From positions 186,001 to 250,000 of the forward strand of contig NZ_FZPD01000003.1 of assembly GCF_900188325.1 (NCBI RefSeq): a stretch of 64,000 nt of DNA, in the 5' to 3' direction. Positions 43,832 through 51,492 of this stretch are shown here, one piece after another. The position numbers and the translations under genes are program-made. Positions within the stretch are counted from its first letter, which is position 1, and every line of letters starts with the position of its first letter. The DNA is from Ekhidna lutea. Its GTDB lineage: Bacteria; Bacteroidota; Bacteroidia; Cytophagales; Cyclobacteriaceae. A model generated the notes under the pieces. The model saw only the letters and a list, made by a program, of their open reading frames with translations, was not told where the DNA came from and made no database searches.

Positions 43832-45091
43832 ATGGGTGATTTTATTGAATTTTTATACTCGAGATTCCTTTTAAGTGATGGTGTATCTATCGACACTCGG
43901 ACAATCGAAAAAGGGAATCTGTTTTTTGCTATAAGTGGACCGAACTTTAATGCAAATAAGTTTGCAGAAGAAGCTTTAGCGAAAGGTGCTTCTTACGTTG
44001 TTGTGGATGACAAGGCCTTCTGCACAGATGATCGAATCATATACGCTGAAGACTGTTTAAAATCTTTGCAGAATCTTGCTGTTTTTCATAGGGACAGATT
44101 CAAAAGGCCTGTGCTGGGAATTACAGGATCGAATGGGAAAACAACTACCAAAGAGCTAATAACCCGAGTGCTTTCGAAGAAGTACACAGTTCATGCAACA
44201 AAGGGGAATTACAACAATCACATTGGAGTTCCACTAACCTTACTTCACATCCATCCACAGGTAGAAATTGCTGTTATCGAGATGGGGGCCAACCACGTTG
44301 GGGAGATTGCTATGTTGTGTGAAATGGCAAAGCCAACACATGGCCTGATTACCAATATCGGACATGCACATACCGAGGGTTTTGGGGGTTTTGAAGGTGT
44401 CATTAGAGGTAAGAGCGAGCTCTTTGATTATCTGAGAAAATCAAACGGACAGGTCCTTATCAACACAGATGATGAGGTCCTTTCCAACATGGCGAAAAGA
44501 TTTCAAAACCCTGGAATATTTCCTTCTAAGGATCTGGACCTGACAGAAACAGCGCCAACGCTGGAAATTTCATTAGGCGGTAAAACAAAAAGCACTCAAC
44601 TAATTGGGAAATATAATTTCTCAAATATCGCTGCTGCAGTATGTGTTGGACGGGTGTTTGATGTAACGGATGATGAAATTCTTGAGAGTATTGCTAGCTA
44701 TGTTCCGGATAATTCCCGTTCACAGGTAATCAACAAGAATGGTGTCACAATTATTTTAGATGCCTACAATGCAAACCCTGACTCCATGAAAGCAGCACTT
44801 GAAAATCTTGCTGAATACGGTGTAGAAACAATCGCTGTTCTTGGGGATATGAACGAGCTGGACAATCCGGATGATGCGCATCATGAACTCTTAGCAATAG
44901 CAAAAGAATTGGGGATTAGTGATATTTATACCATCGGTGATAAGATAGGGAAAGTATCAAAAGCAAATCACTTTGCTTCAAAAGAAGCATTGGTTAAGGC
45001 GCTAAAAGCCACAAAACTAAAAGGTAAAACTGTCCTTTTAAAGGCCTCTCGTTCGATCAAATTAGAGACAATCGCAAACGAAATTGCATAA
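43832..45091 (+). CDS. murF: UDP-N-acetylmuramoyl-tripeptide-D-alanyl-D-alanine ligase
   Basis: The 419-residue Mur ligase adds D-Ala-D-Ala to the UDP-MurNAc tripeptide, a cytoplasmic step of peptidoglycan synthesis. Features: GVSIDTRTIEKGNLFFAISG (N-domain), P-loop GITGSNGKTTTKELI, ATKGNYNNHIGVPLTLLH, VIEMGANHVGEIAMLCEMAK, THGLITNIGHAHTEGFGGFE, and C-domain DAYNANPDSMKAALENL. The 219-residue DUF2461 gene starts at the last base of its stop (TAATG). It lies apart from the division cell-wall cluster. Confidence 0.96.
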   Translation: MGDFIEFLYSRFLLSDGVSIDTRTIEKGNLFFAISGPNFNANKFAEEALAKGASYVVVDDKAFCTDDRIIYAEDCLKSLQNLAVFHRDRFKRPVLGITGSNGKTTTKELITRVLSKKYTVHATKGNYNNHIGVPLTLLHIHPQVEIAVIEMGANHVGEIAMLCEMAKPTHGLITNIGHAHTEGFGGFEGVIRGKSELFDYLRKSNGQVLINTDDEVLSNMAKRFQNPGIFPSKDLDLTETAPTLEISLGGKTKSTQLIGKYNFSNIAAAVCVGRVFDVTDDEILESIASYVPDNSRSQVINKNGVTIILDAYNANPDSMKAALENLAEYGVETIAVLGDMNELDNPDDAHHELLAIAKELGISDIYTIGDKIGKVSKANHFASKEALVKALKATKLKGKTVLLKASRSIKLETIANEIA

Positions 45092-45750
45092 TGGATTTAC
45101 AATTTACCCTCGACTTCCTGTCGGATTTGGCCAAGAACAACAAGAAAGAATGGATGGATGATAACAGAAAAAGGTACCAGGAAGCAAAAGATCAGGTGCT
45201 GGAATTGAGTGCGGAAGTCATCCAGAAGACTGTCCCTTTTCATCCTGAAATTACAGGATTAGACCCTAAGAAAACCCTTTTTAGAATCAATCGAGATATT
45301 CGTTTTAGTAAAAACAAAGATCCCTATAAGACAAACTTTGGTGCTTCGATAACTGCAGGAGGACGCAAGTCAGGTAACCCCGGATTCTACCTGCACATTA
45401 TGCCCGGAAATAATTTTGCCGGCGGAGGGTTGTATCAGCCTCAATCTGAGGTATTGCATAAAATCCGCCAGGAGATTGATTACAATGGAAAAGAAATACG
45501 ATCCATTATTGAAGACACTAAGTTCAAAGAAACCTTTGGGGAACCATTTATGGAGGATAAGTTAAAAACTGCTCCAAAGGGCTATCCGAAAGATCATGAA
45601 AATATTGGGTTGTTACAGTTGAAGCACTACGTCTATATGCGGAAGATTTCTGATAAGGAGGTGACTTCAAAAGGGTTTTCAGATAAGGTAGCTGAGGTAT
45701 ATCAAACACTTAATCCGTTCATTCAATTTTTATCCAAAGCAATGGATTAA
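45091..45750 (+). CDS. DUF2461 family protein
   Basis: The 219-residue protein matches the DUF2461 / TIGR02453 family: TLDFLSDLAKNNKKEWMDDN, TLFRINRDIRFSKNKDPYKT, NPGFYLHIMPGNNFAGGGLY, and QLKHYVYMRKISDKEV. Members are widespread in Bacteroidota and Proteobacteria with no settled function; the RINRDIRFS segment suggests a charged active site. It overlaps murF by one base and ends 68 nt before the tRNA-Val gene. Confidence 0.9.
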   Translation: MDLQFTLDFLSDLAKNNKKEWMDDNRKRYQEAKDQVLELSAEVIQKTVPFHPEITGLDPKKTLFRINRDIRFSKNKDPYKTNFGASITAGGRKSGNPGFYLHIMPGNNFAGGGLYQPQSEVLHKIRQEIDYNGKEIRSIIEDTKFKETFGEPFMEDKLKTAPKGYPKDHENIGLLQLKHYVYMRKISDKEVTSKGFSDKVAEVYQTLNPFIQFLSKAMD

Positions 45751-45771
45751 AAATTATTTTTTATCAAGACC

Positions 45772-45801
45772 TTGCACGGAAAATAAACCGTACTAAATTT
45801 G
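45772..45801 (+). promoter_or_regulatory. Predicted promoter of tRNA-Val
   Basis: TTG (45772-45774), 19 nt, TAAATTTG (45794-45801) fit the TTG/TAnnTTTG consensus, with the tRNA starting 17 nt later. Good spacing and context. Confidence 0.6.
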
Positions 45802-45817
45802 CAGTCCTTTTAAGGAA

Positions 45818-45892
45818 GGGCGCTTAGCTCAGTTGGTTCAGAGCACCTCGTTTACACCGAGGGGGTCGGGGGTTCGAATCCCTCAGCGCCCA
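45818..45892 (+). tRNA. tRNA-Val (anticodon TAC)
   Basis: A 75-nt cloverleaf: acceptor GGGCGCT/AGCGCCC, D-stem GCTC/GAGC, anticodon stem CCTCG/CGAGG with loop TTTACAC (anticodon TAC, Val), five-base variable loop, T-stem GGGGG/CCCTC with loop TTCGAAT, discriminator A at 45892. The CCA end is not encoded. Its last 16 nt (45877-45892) are repeated as the boundary of each tandem unit that follows. Confidence 0.95.
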
Positions 45893-46373
45893 CATCAAAA
45901 ACCCTGATTCAGAAATGAGTCAGGGTTTATTTTTTTATAAGTAAAGTATTTGTAGGGATGAGAACCCAGGTTCGAAACCGGAGCGCAGCGCAGGTTCACG
46001 AGGGGTTTGTGCGGCCTGGTTTGAGCGTATGAGTAATCCCTCAGCGCCCACATCAAAAACCCTGATTCAGAAATGCGTCAGGGTTTATTTTTTTATAAGT
46101 AAAGTATTTGTAGGGATGAGAACCCAGGTTCGAAACCGGAGCGCAGCGCAGGTTCACGAGGGGTTTGTGCGGCCTGGTTTGAGCGTATGAGTAATCCCTC
46201 AGCGCCCACATCAAAAACCCTGATTCAGAAATGCGTCAGGGTTTATTTTTTTATAAGTAAAGTATTTGAAGGGATGAGAACCCAGGTTCGAAACCGGAGC
46301 GCAGCGCAGGTTCACGAGGGGTTTGTGCGGCCTGGTTTGAGCGTATGAGTAATCCCTCAGCGCCCACATCAAA
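45877..46373 (+). repeat. 158-bp tandem array built on the tRNA-Val 3' end
   Basis: Three full units, 45877-46034, 46035-46192 and 46193-46350, plus a 23-nt partial copy (46351-46373). Each unit begins with AATCCCTCAGCGCCCA (the tRNA tail), then CATCAAA, a terminator hairpin (AAACCCTGA/TCAGGGTTT with T-run), a spacer, and a long imperfect palindrome (AGGGAT ... AACCCAGG ... CCTGGTTT ... ATCCCT). Units differ from each other at only two positions seen by eye (GAG/GCG in the hairpin loop; TGTAGGG/TGAAGGG). No ORF is likely. After the partial copy the sequence becomes unique. Confidence 0.93.
45899..45936 (+). terminator. Terminator hairpin directly after tRNA-Val (array unit 1)
   Basis: A 9-bp stem AAACCCTGA/TCAGGGTTT with a 12-nt loop is followed by TATTTTTTT. 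Equivalent hairpins recur at 46057-46094 and 46215-46252. Confidence 0.8.
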
Positions 46374-46380
46374 CAGAAAT

Positions 46381-46412
46381 CCATTACACGATAGAGTGTG
46401 ATGGAATTTTTT
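46381..46412 (+). terminator. Unique terminator after the array
   Basis: Stem CCATTACAC/GTGTGATGG (one G-U pair) with loop GATAGA, then AATTTTTT. It may be the original terminator of tRNA-Val before the array expanded. The flank CAGAAATC resembles the word after the hairpin start inside each unit. Confidence 0.75.
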
Positions 46413-46513
46413 GTTTTAAAGCCTTGTCAGTCCTTTGGGTCAGCTGAAAATAGTTACCGTGACCTTCTGATATAAGTGGTTACGAAAAACTAATCAAAAT
46501 GCTTAAACAGATC

Positions 46514-46541
46514 CCCAGCCTTTCACTAAGAAAATGCTGGG
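46514..46541 (+). promoter_or_regulatory. Hairpin CCCAGC/GCTGGG in leader of next gene
   Basis: CCCAGC and GCTGGG pair over a 16-nt interior with TTTC/GAAA able to extend the stem; no T-run follows. It lies 53 nt before the gene at 46595. The rest of this gap (46413-46594) shows no promoter match or ORF. Role unknown. Confidence 0.3.
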
Positions 46542-46594
46542 ATTAAACCATGAAATTTGCAGGGGAAAAATTAAATTAATCAGCTACTATCAAG

Positions 46595-47290
46595 ATGAAT
46601 AACTCACCAAAAATCCTGGCAGGTTTCTTTTGCATTTTAATAAGCTTTTTTTCAGTGGCTCAACTGGCATTTGAAAAATCGCCTATGGATTCTACAGCTA
46701 ATAATAGCATCATAAAGGATTTGACTCCTCCACATACCGATCTACTTCCAACGCTCACCGGAAATTACATATATGGCCCGGCAACACGTATCAAGTTTGA
46801 AATAATTGAGAAGGAATCCGGTTGGGAAACGACCTACTTCCAGATAGCTGATCTTCCGTACATGAAATCTGACGGGAGGCAAATGATGCCTCATGATTTG
46901 AATGATGGTGAATACACAATGCAATACTACAGCGTGGATAAGGAGGGTAATCAGGAACAGGTTCAAGAGAAAACAATATATCTGGATAAGCATGGGCCTA
47001 AAGTAACCCCCTATTTTAATATTACTCCCACATCATTTATAGAGGGTATTCCGGTTTTTAGCGGAAGTGTTGACCTTATTGCTGAAATTGTTGACAATAA
47101 TGTAGGTGTTCAAAAAGTGACATATAGAATAAATGAGGGTCCCATAGTAGAAAGTGATGAACTTCACACAATTGATTTTTCGAAAGAGTTGTCTCAATTA
47201 GAATCTGAAACGATAATTATTGAGATAAAAGCTTATGATACTTTCTACAATATTTCAAAAACTGTAATAGCGTTTAAGACAAAGGAATAG
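46595..47290 (+). CDS. Secreted protein with OmpL47/Ig-like beta domains
   Basis: The 231-residue product has a signal peptide (~8-22, ending FSVAQ). The mature chain has two similar beta-sandwich modules: TRIKFEIIEKESGWETTYFQ ... NDGEYTMQYYSVDKEGNQEQ and VDLIAEIVDNNVGVQKVTYR ... TIIIEIKAYDTFYNISKTVI. The pattern of charged strands plus Tyr-Ser-x-Asp-x-x-Gly-Asn resembles OmpL47-type or bacterial Ig-like surface domains. A role in envelope contact is plausible but inferred. It follows the tRNA array and may be under control of the preceding hairpins. Confidence 0.72.
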   Translation: MNNSPKILAGFFCILISFFSVAQLAFEKSPMDSTANNSIIKDLTPPHTDLLPTLTGNYIYGPATRIKFEIIEKESGWETTYFQIADLPYMKSDGRQMMPHDLNDGEYTMQYYSVDKEGNQEQVQEKTIYLDKHGPKVTPYFNITPTSFIEGIPVFSGSVDLIAEIVDNNVGVQKVTYRINEGPIVESDELHTIDFSKELSQLESETIIIEIKAYDTFYNISKTVIAFKTKE

Positions 47291-47324
47291 TCTGGGTTTC
47301 GGGATGGCGAGTGAAGGGTATTTT

Positions 47325-47678
47325 TTAACTCACCAAATATTCTTTAGCTGTTTCCTCGTCATTAAATGGTCGCATAGCTCCTCCAAGTAGCCGGTTATAG
47401 CCTGACAGCAAGACTTTTTTGGCTCCAGTTATTCCCACAACAGCACCTTTTACAGGAACGTTTTTTGTTTCTTTTCCCAGCTCTCTGATATATGCAGTGA
47501 ATTTCCGGGTTGCTGGAGTATCCGTGATATTAACCAGCCTTAAATGTTCGCCGGGATTAGACAGCAAGAAGTCCCTTAAAGATGATGCAGTTTCAAGCAT
47601 CTGCTCTTCATTCTGCCCACGATAGTCTACGTAAATAATCAGCTTCCCTTTATAGATGATTTTTTGAATTTTCGGCAT
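47325..47678 (-). CDS. Small protein, possible SpoIIAA/STAS-like fold
   Basis: The 117-residue cytoplasmic protein alternates strands and helices: IIYKGKLIIYVDYRGQNEEQ, LRDFLLSNPGEHLRLVNITD, GAVVGITGAKKVLLSGYNRL and MRPFNDEETAKEYLVS. This layout and the C-terminal D/E-EETAKEYL motif resemble SpoIIAA-like STAS proteins of Bacteroidota, but no phosphorylatable Ser motif stands out. Family assignment is tentative. Confidence 0.55.
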   Translation of the reverse strand: MPKIQKIIYKGKLIIYVDYRGQNEEQMLETASSLRDFLLSNPGEHLRLVNITDTPATRKFTAYIRELGKETKNVPVKGAVVGITGAKKVLLSGYNRLLGGAMRPFNDEETAKEYLVS

Positions 47679-47855
47679 TAGTAGTTAGGTATGTGTGAAA
47701 TACGAAAATAATTAGTTTAAAAAACAATCCAAGGCACTAAGCGTGGGTGTGAAGAAAAAAATATGGGACAATATTATTTTTTTGTTCGTCGTGGGTAAAA
47801 AACCCCTTCTTTGGAACCATAATTGATAAATTGCCAACTCGATTATTGAAGGTAG

Positions 47856-48935
47856 ATGGCAAAAAAGAATCAATTCAACACAAAAGCCCTTTACAAAAAA
47901 CTGGATAAGCTTTTTGAAGCCGGTACCGTCCTCGAATTAAATAAAAAAAAGCGATGGGTCATTTTTTCCGACCTCCATATGGGAGATGGTGGCGCCACCG
48001 ACGACTTCAAGAGAAATGCCAATCTTTTTACCTCTGCTCTGAAGGAATACTATTTAAAGAAAGATCACACATTAATTCTAAATGGGGATGTAGAAGAGCT
48101 TCAGCGATTCCAAATTCGAAAAATCCTCGAAAGATGGAGTGAGGTATATCAGTTGTTCGATCAGTTCAATGCTAAAGGAAATCTCTTTAAGACCATAGGT
48201 AATCACGATTTAGAGCTAGAGTTGATGAAAGAGCTTCCCTTTGATTACAAACTTCATGAAGCCTTGAAATTAAAATTTGGAACAAATCATTTATTTGTCT
48301 TTCACGGTCATCAGGCGAGCAAAAAGTATCAACAGCATAATGAGCTAATCGGTTTTACTTTAAAATATTTTGCAAATCCGCTCGGTATAAAAAGCTACTC
48401 AGTTTCTCATAGCAGTAAGAAACAATACAAAATTGAGAAACGAGTTTATGGTTTCTCCGCATTCAATAAAGTAGTGTCTATAATTGGCCACACCCATCGA
48501 CCCCTTTTTGAGTCTCTGCATAAGTTAGACAGATTAAAATATAAAATAGAGCAATTATGCAGGGATTATGCCGAAGCGGATATCGAACAGCACAGTGAAA
48601 TCAAAGCTGAACTAAAGACGCATAAAAAAGAGCTAAAGAAATATTACAAAGAAAATAAGGATCATAGCTTTCAAAGCTATGTATACAACACACTTTTTCA
48701 CATTCCATGTTTATTCAATTCAGGATGTGTTGTTGGGAAGCGTGGAATGTCCTGTTTGGAGATCGAAGGAGATAAAATCAGACTAGTACACTGGTTTGAT
48801 AAAAATATCAGCAAGAAATACCTTAAGAAAAGCGGGTACCAGCCCGAACAGCTTGGCAAAACAGATTTTTATCGGTTGGTTATCGATGAGGAATCATTGC
48901 ATTACATATTTACGAGAATTAAATTTTTGGCATAG
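47856..48935 (+). CDS. Calcineurin-like metallophosphoesterase
   Basis: The 359-residue enzyme has the five family motifs: FSDLHMGDGG (DxH), LNGDVEE (GD), IGNHDLE (GNHD), VFHGHQ and IGHTHRP. These bind two metal ions for hydrolysis of phosphoesters. The N-terminal 30 residues are basic and the C-terminus holds a second globular half, longer than the minimal fold. The substrate is not predictable. Start ATG at 47856; an A-rich leader with no Shine-Dalgarno. Confidence 0.9.
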   Translation: MAKKNQFNTKALYKKLDKLFEAGTVLELNKKKRWVIFSDLHMGDGGATDDFKRNANLFTSALKEYYLKKDHTLILNGDVEELQRFQIRKILERWSEVYQLFDQFNAKGNLFKTIGNHDLELELMKELPFDYKLHEALKLKFGTNHLFVFHGHQASKKYQQHNELIGFTLKYFANPLGIKSYSVSHSSKKQYKIEKRVYGFSAFNKVVSIIGHTHRPLFESLHKLDRLKYKIEQLCRDYAEADIEQHSEIKAELKTHKKELKKYYKENKDHSFQSYVYNTLFHIPCLFNSGCVVGKRGMSCLEIEGDKIRLVHWFDKNISKKYLKKSGYQPEQLGKTDFYRLVIDEESLHYIFTRIKFLA

Positions 48936-49058
48936 GAATTTCCAGATGTAAAATTCACGAAATGCTGATATCAATTAGTTTCGCAGTTTCATATAATGAT
49001 TATAGACCCGAAGGCAAGACAAAAAGAATAGTTAACCTTCTCACAATAACCTGATAAA

Positions 49059-50057
49059 ATGAGCAAAAAATACGACGTATGCGCTATCGGAAATGCGCTG
49101 GTAGATTATGAAATAGAAGTAGCAGATCAATTTTTTTCCGACCATAAGGTAGAAAAAGGATTGATGACGCTGGTTGATGAAGAAAGGCAGTCGGAGCTTG
49201 TAGATAGTGTAGAGGGTAAAATCAAGAAGAAGCAAGGGGGTGGATCTGCTGCGAATACCATTTTTGGACTTGCTGAGCTTGGAGGTAAAGGTTTCTACAC
49301 CTGTAAAGTTGCCGATGATTCTGATGGGATATTGTATACAAATGATTTGATAAAAGCAGGAATCGATTCAAACCTGGATCCTAATAACCTGTATCAAGGA
49401 ACTACCGGTAAGTGCTTGGTGATGATTACACCGGATGCTGAAAGAACGATGAATACCTATCTGGGCATTACAGCTGACTTTTCAGTGAATGAACTTCAGG
49501 AAGAAGCAATTAAAAATTCCACTTACTTATTTATGGAAGGATTTCTGGTTTCTTCTCCTACAGGATTGGAAGCTATGAAAAAAGCAAAAGAACTGGCTCA
49601 GAAGCATGGTGTGAAGGTGAGTCTCACCTTCTCGGATCCATCTATGGTTAAATATTTTGGTGATCAAATGAAGGAGGTAGTAGGGGACGGAGTAGACTTA
49701 CTTTTTTGCAACATAGAAGAGGCTGAATTATTCACAGGAGTAAATGGAGAAGAAGAAGTGAAAAAAGCTATTTCAAAAGTTGCTAGGGAGTTTGTGATTA
49801 CCAAGGGAAAGGATGGTGCGGTTGCTTTTGATGGAAATTCATACCATGAAATAGAACCATTCCCAACAAAGGCGATTGATGCAACTGGGGCAGGAGATAT
49901 GTTTGCCGGAGCATTTTTGTATGGAATCAATCATGGGCTATCACATGCGCAGGCAGGGAAATTAGCTAGTGCAGCGAGCTCTGCTGTGGTTAGCAAGTTT
50001 GGGCCAAGATTAAATCAGAACCATATCAAGGAGATACGTGAAAATGTTGGCATATAA
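49059..50057 (+). CDS. PfkB-family kinase, adenosine-kinase-like
   Basis: The 332-residue ribokinase-family enzyme begins VCAIGNALVDYEIEVADQFF, includes GGGSAANTIFGLAELGGKGF, a substrate lid, LFCNIEEAELFTG, and the catalytic motif DATGAGDMFAGAFLYGINHG. The pattern is closest to bacterial adenosine kinases, which make AMP from adenosine with ATP. Family members cannot be separated by motif alone. It is preceded by a 123-nt gap with a near-match TAGTTTCG box. Confidence 0.88.
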   Translation: MSKKYDVCAIGNALVDYEIEVADQFFSDHKVEKGLMTLVDEERQSELVDSVEGKIKKKQGGGSAANTIFGLAELGGKGFYTCKVADDSDGILYTNDLIKAGIDSNLDPNNLYQGTTGKCLVMITPDAERTMNTYLGITADFSVNELQEEAIKNSTYLFMEGFLVSSPTGLEAMKKAKELAQKHGVKVSLTFSDPSMVKYFGDQMKEVVGDGVDLLFCNIEEAELFTGVNGEEEVKKAISKVAREFVITKGKDGAVAFDGNSYHEIEPFPTKAIDATGAGDMFAGAFLYGINHGLSHAQAGKLASAASSAVVSKFGPRLNQNHIKEIRENVGI

Positions 50058-50121
50058 TCCTTCGATGTAAACTGAATTGTTACTTTAGCGAAAATTATAA
50101 ATCTAATATTCATAAAAAATC

Positions 50122-51471
50122 ATGCGAAACACCCTAATCTTAATCATTCTATTCGCAGCTTTTGGCAGTCTTGCTCAGGAGAAGCGGATTGATTTTGTGG
50201 AGTATGACCTAGACAATGGGTTGCACGTGATCCTACATCAGGATAACTCAACCCCAATTGTTAATGTAGCTGTACTCTACCATGTTGGTTCGAAAAATGA
50301 GCCGGAAGGACGAACAGGATTTGCTCACTTTTTTGAGCATCTGATGTTTGAAGGATCTCCTAACATTGAAAGAGGTTCATTCTTTAAAATCATCCAAAAT
50401 GCAGGGGGTCAGCTTAACGCTAACACCTCATTTGATCGGACTTTCTATTACGAAACACTCCCTTCTCACCAGTTAGAACTTGGACTTTATATGGAGTCTG
50501 AACGCATGCTTCATGCGAAGATCGATTCAACAGGTGTAGCCACCCAAAAAGAGGTAGTGAAAGAGGAGAAGCGTACACGAATCGACAATCAGCCATACAT
50601 GTCTTTCCAGGAAAAAATATTTGGCAAGGCTTATGAGGGAACCCCATATTCATGGACACCTATTGGCTCATTTGAGGATATAGATAATGCAACAGAAGAG
50701 GACTTTAAAGATTTCTTCGATACTTTTTATGTACCGAATAACGCTACGCTTTCAATAGCAGGAGATATTGAAATAGAAGAAACCAAGAAATTGGTTGAGA
50801 AGTATTTTAGTGAAATCCCGAAAGGGACAAAAGAAATCCCAAGACCAGAAATTGAGGCACCAGACCTTGGCGGAGAAGTCAGAGAAGAGGTTTTCGATAA
50901 TGTACAGCTCCCAGGTGTATTTCAGGCTTACAGAATGGCAGAGCAAGGATCAGACGATTACTATGCAATGCAAATGCTAACGACATTACTTTCAGGAGGA
51001 CAAAGCTCCAGATTTCAAAAAGAGATTGTAGATAATAAGGAGATTGCTGCTTTCGTAGGATCATTTCCATTTGCTCTTGAGGAGGGCGGTCTTTTCATTT
51101 CACTTGGTTTAGTGAATGTCGGTAATACACCGGAGGAATTGGAGGAAGCAATGATTGAAGAAATTGATCGAGTAAAGAATGAAGAAATCAGTGATCGTGA
51201 ATTTCAAAAACTTCAAAATCAAATTGAGAATGATTTCGTGAGTTCAAACAGCACTATGAGAGGCATTGCTGAGAGCCTGGCCGATTATCACGTCTATTAC
51301 GGTGATGCAAATTTGATTAACAGTGAAATTGAAAGATACATGGCTGTGACCAAAGAAGATATTAAGCGAGTGGCTAAAAAATATCTTACGCCGGACAATA
51401 GAGTGACACTTTATTACTTGCCAAAATCAGCGCAACAAAAGCCTGATGATGAAAAACTCGACGATCAATAA
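50122..51471 (+). CDS. M16 zinc peptidase, catalytic subunit
   Basis: The 449-residue secreted peptidase has a signal peptide (~1-19) and the inverted zinc motif HFFEH (His69, Glu72, His73) in RTGFAHFFEHLMFEGSPNIE, with the third zinc ligand Glu in VVKEEKRTRID. A second M16 lobe follows (SIAGDIEIEETKKLVEKYFS, QSSRFQKEIVD). Members often work as pairs of one catalytic and one non-catalytic chain. The stop is 21 nt before the next M16 gene. Confidence 0.94.
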   Translation: MRNTLILIILFAAFGSLAQEKRIDFVEYDLDNGLHVILHQDNSTPIVNVAVLYHVGSKNEPEGRTGFAHFFEHLMFEGSPNIERGSFFKIIQNAGGQLNANTSFDRTFYYETLPSHQLELGLYMESERMLHAKIDSTGVATQKEVVKEEKRTRIDNQPYMSFQEKIFGKAYEGTPYSWTPIGSFEDIDNATEEDFKDFFDTFYVPNNATLSIAGDIEIEETKKLVEKYFSEIPKGTKEIPRPEIEAPDLGGEVREEVFDNVQLPGVFQAYRMAEQGSDDYYAMQMLTTLLSGGQSSRFQKEIVDNKEIAAFVGSFPFALEEGGLFISLGLVNVGNTPEELEEAMIEEIDRVKNEEISDREFQKLQNQIENDFVSSNSTMRGIAESLADYHVYYGDANLINSEIERYMAVTKEDIKRVAKKYLTPDNRVTLYYLPKSAQQKPDDEKLDDQ

Positions 51472-51492
51472 ACCTAATCAAAGCAGGAAATT

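Noticed and set aside
45877-46373. CRISPR array
   Set aside because: Units are 158 bp, almost identical along their whole length, and have no variable spacers; no cas gene is nearby.
46035-46373. Extra tRNA genes in the array
   Set aside because: Only the last 16 nt of tRNA-Val recur; D-arm and anticodon arm are missing in each unit.
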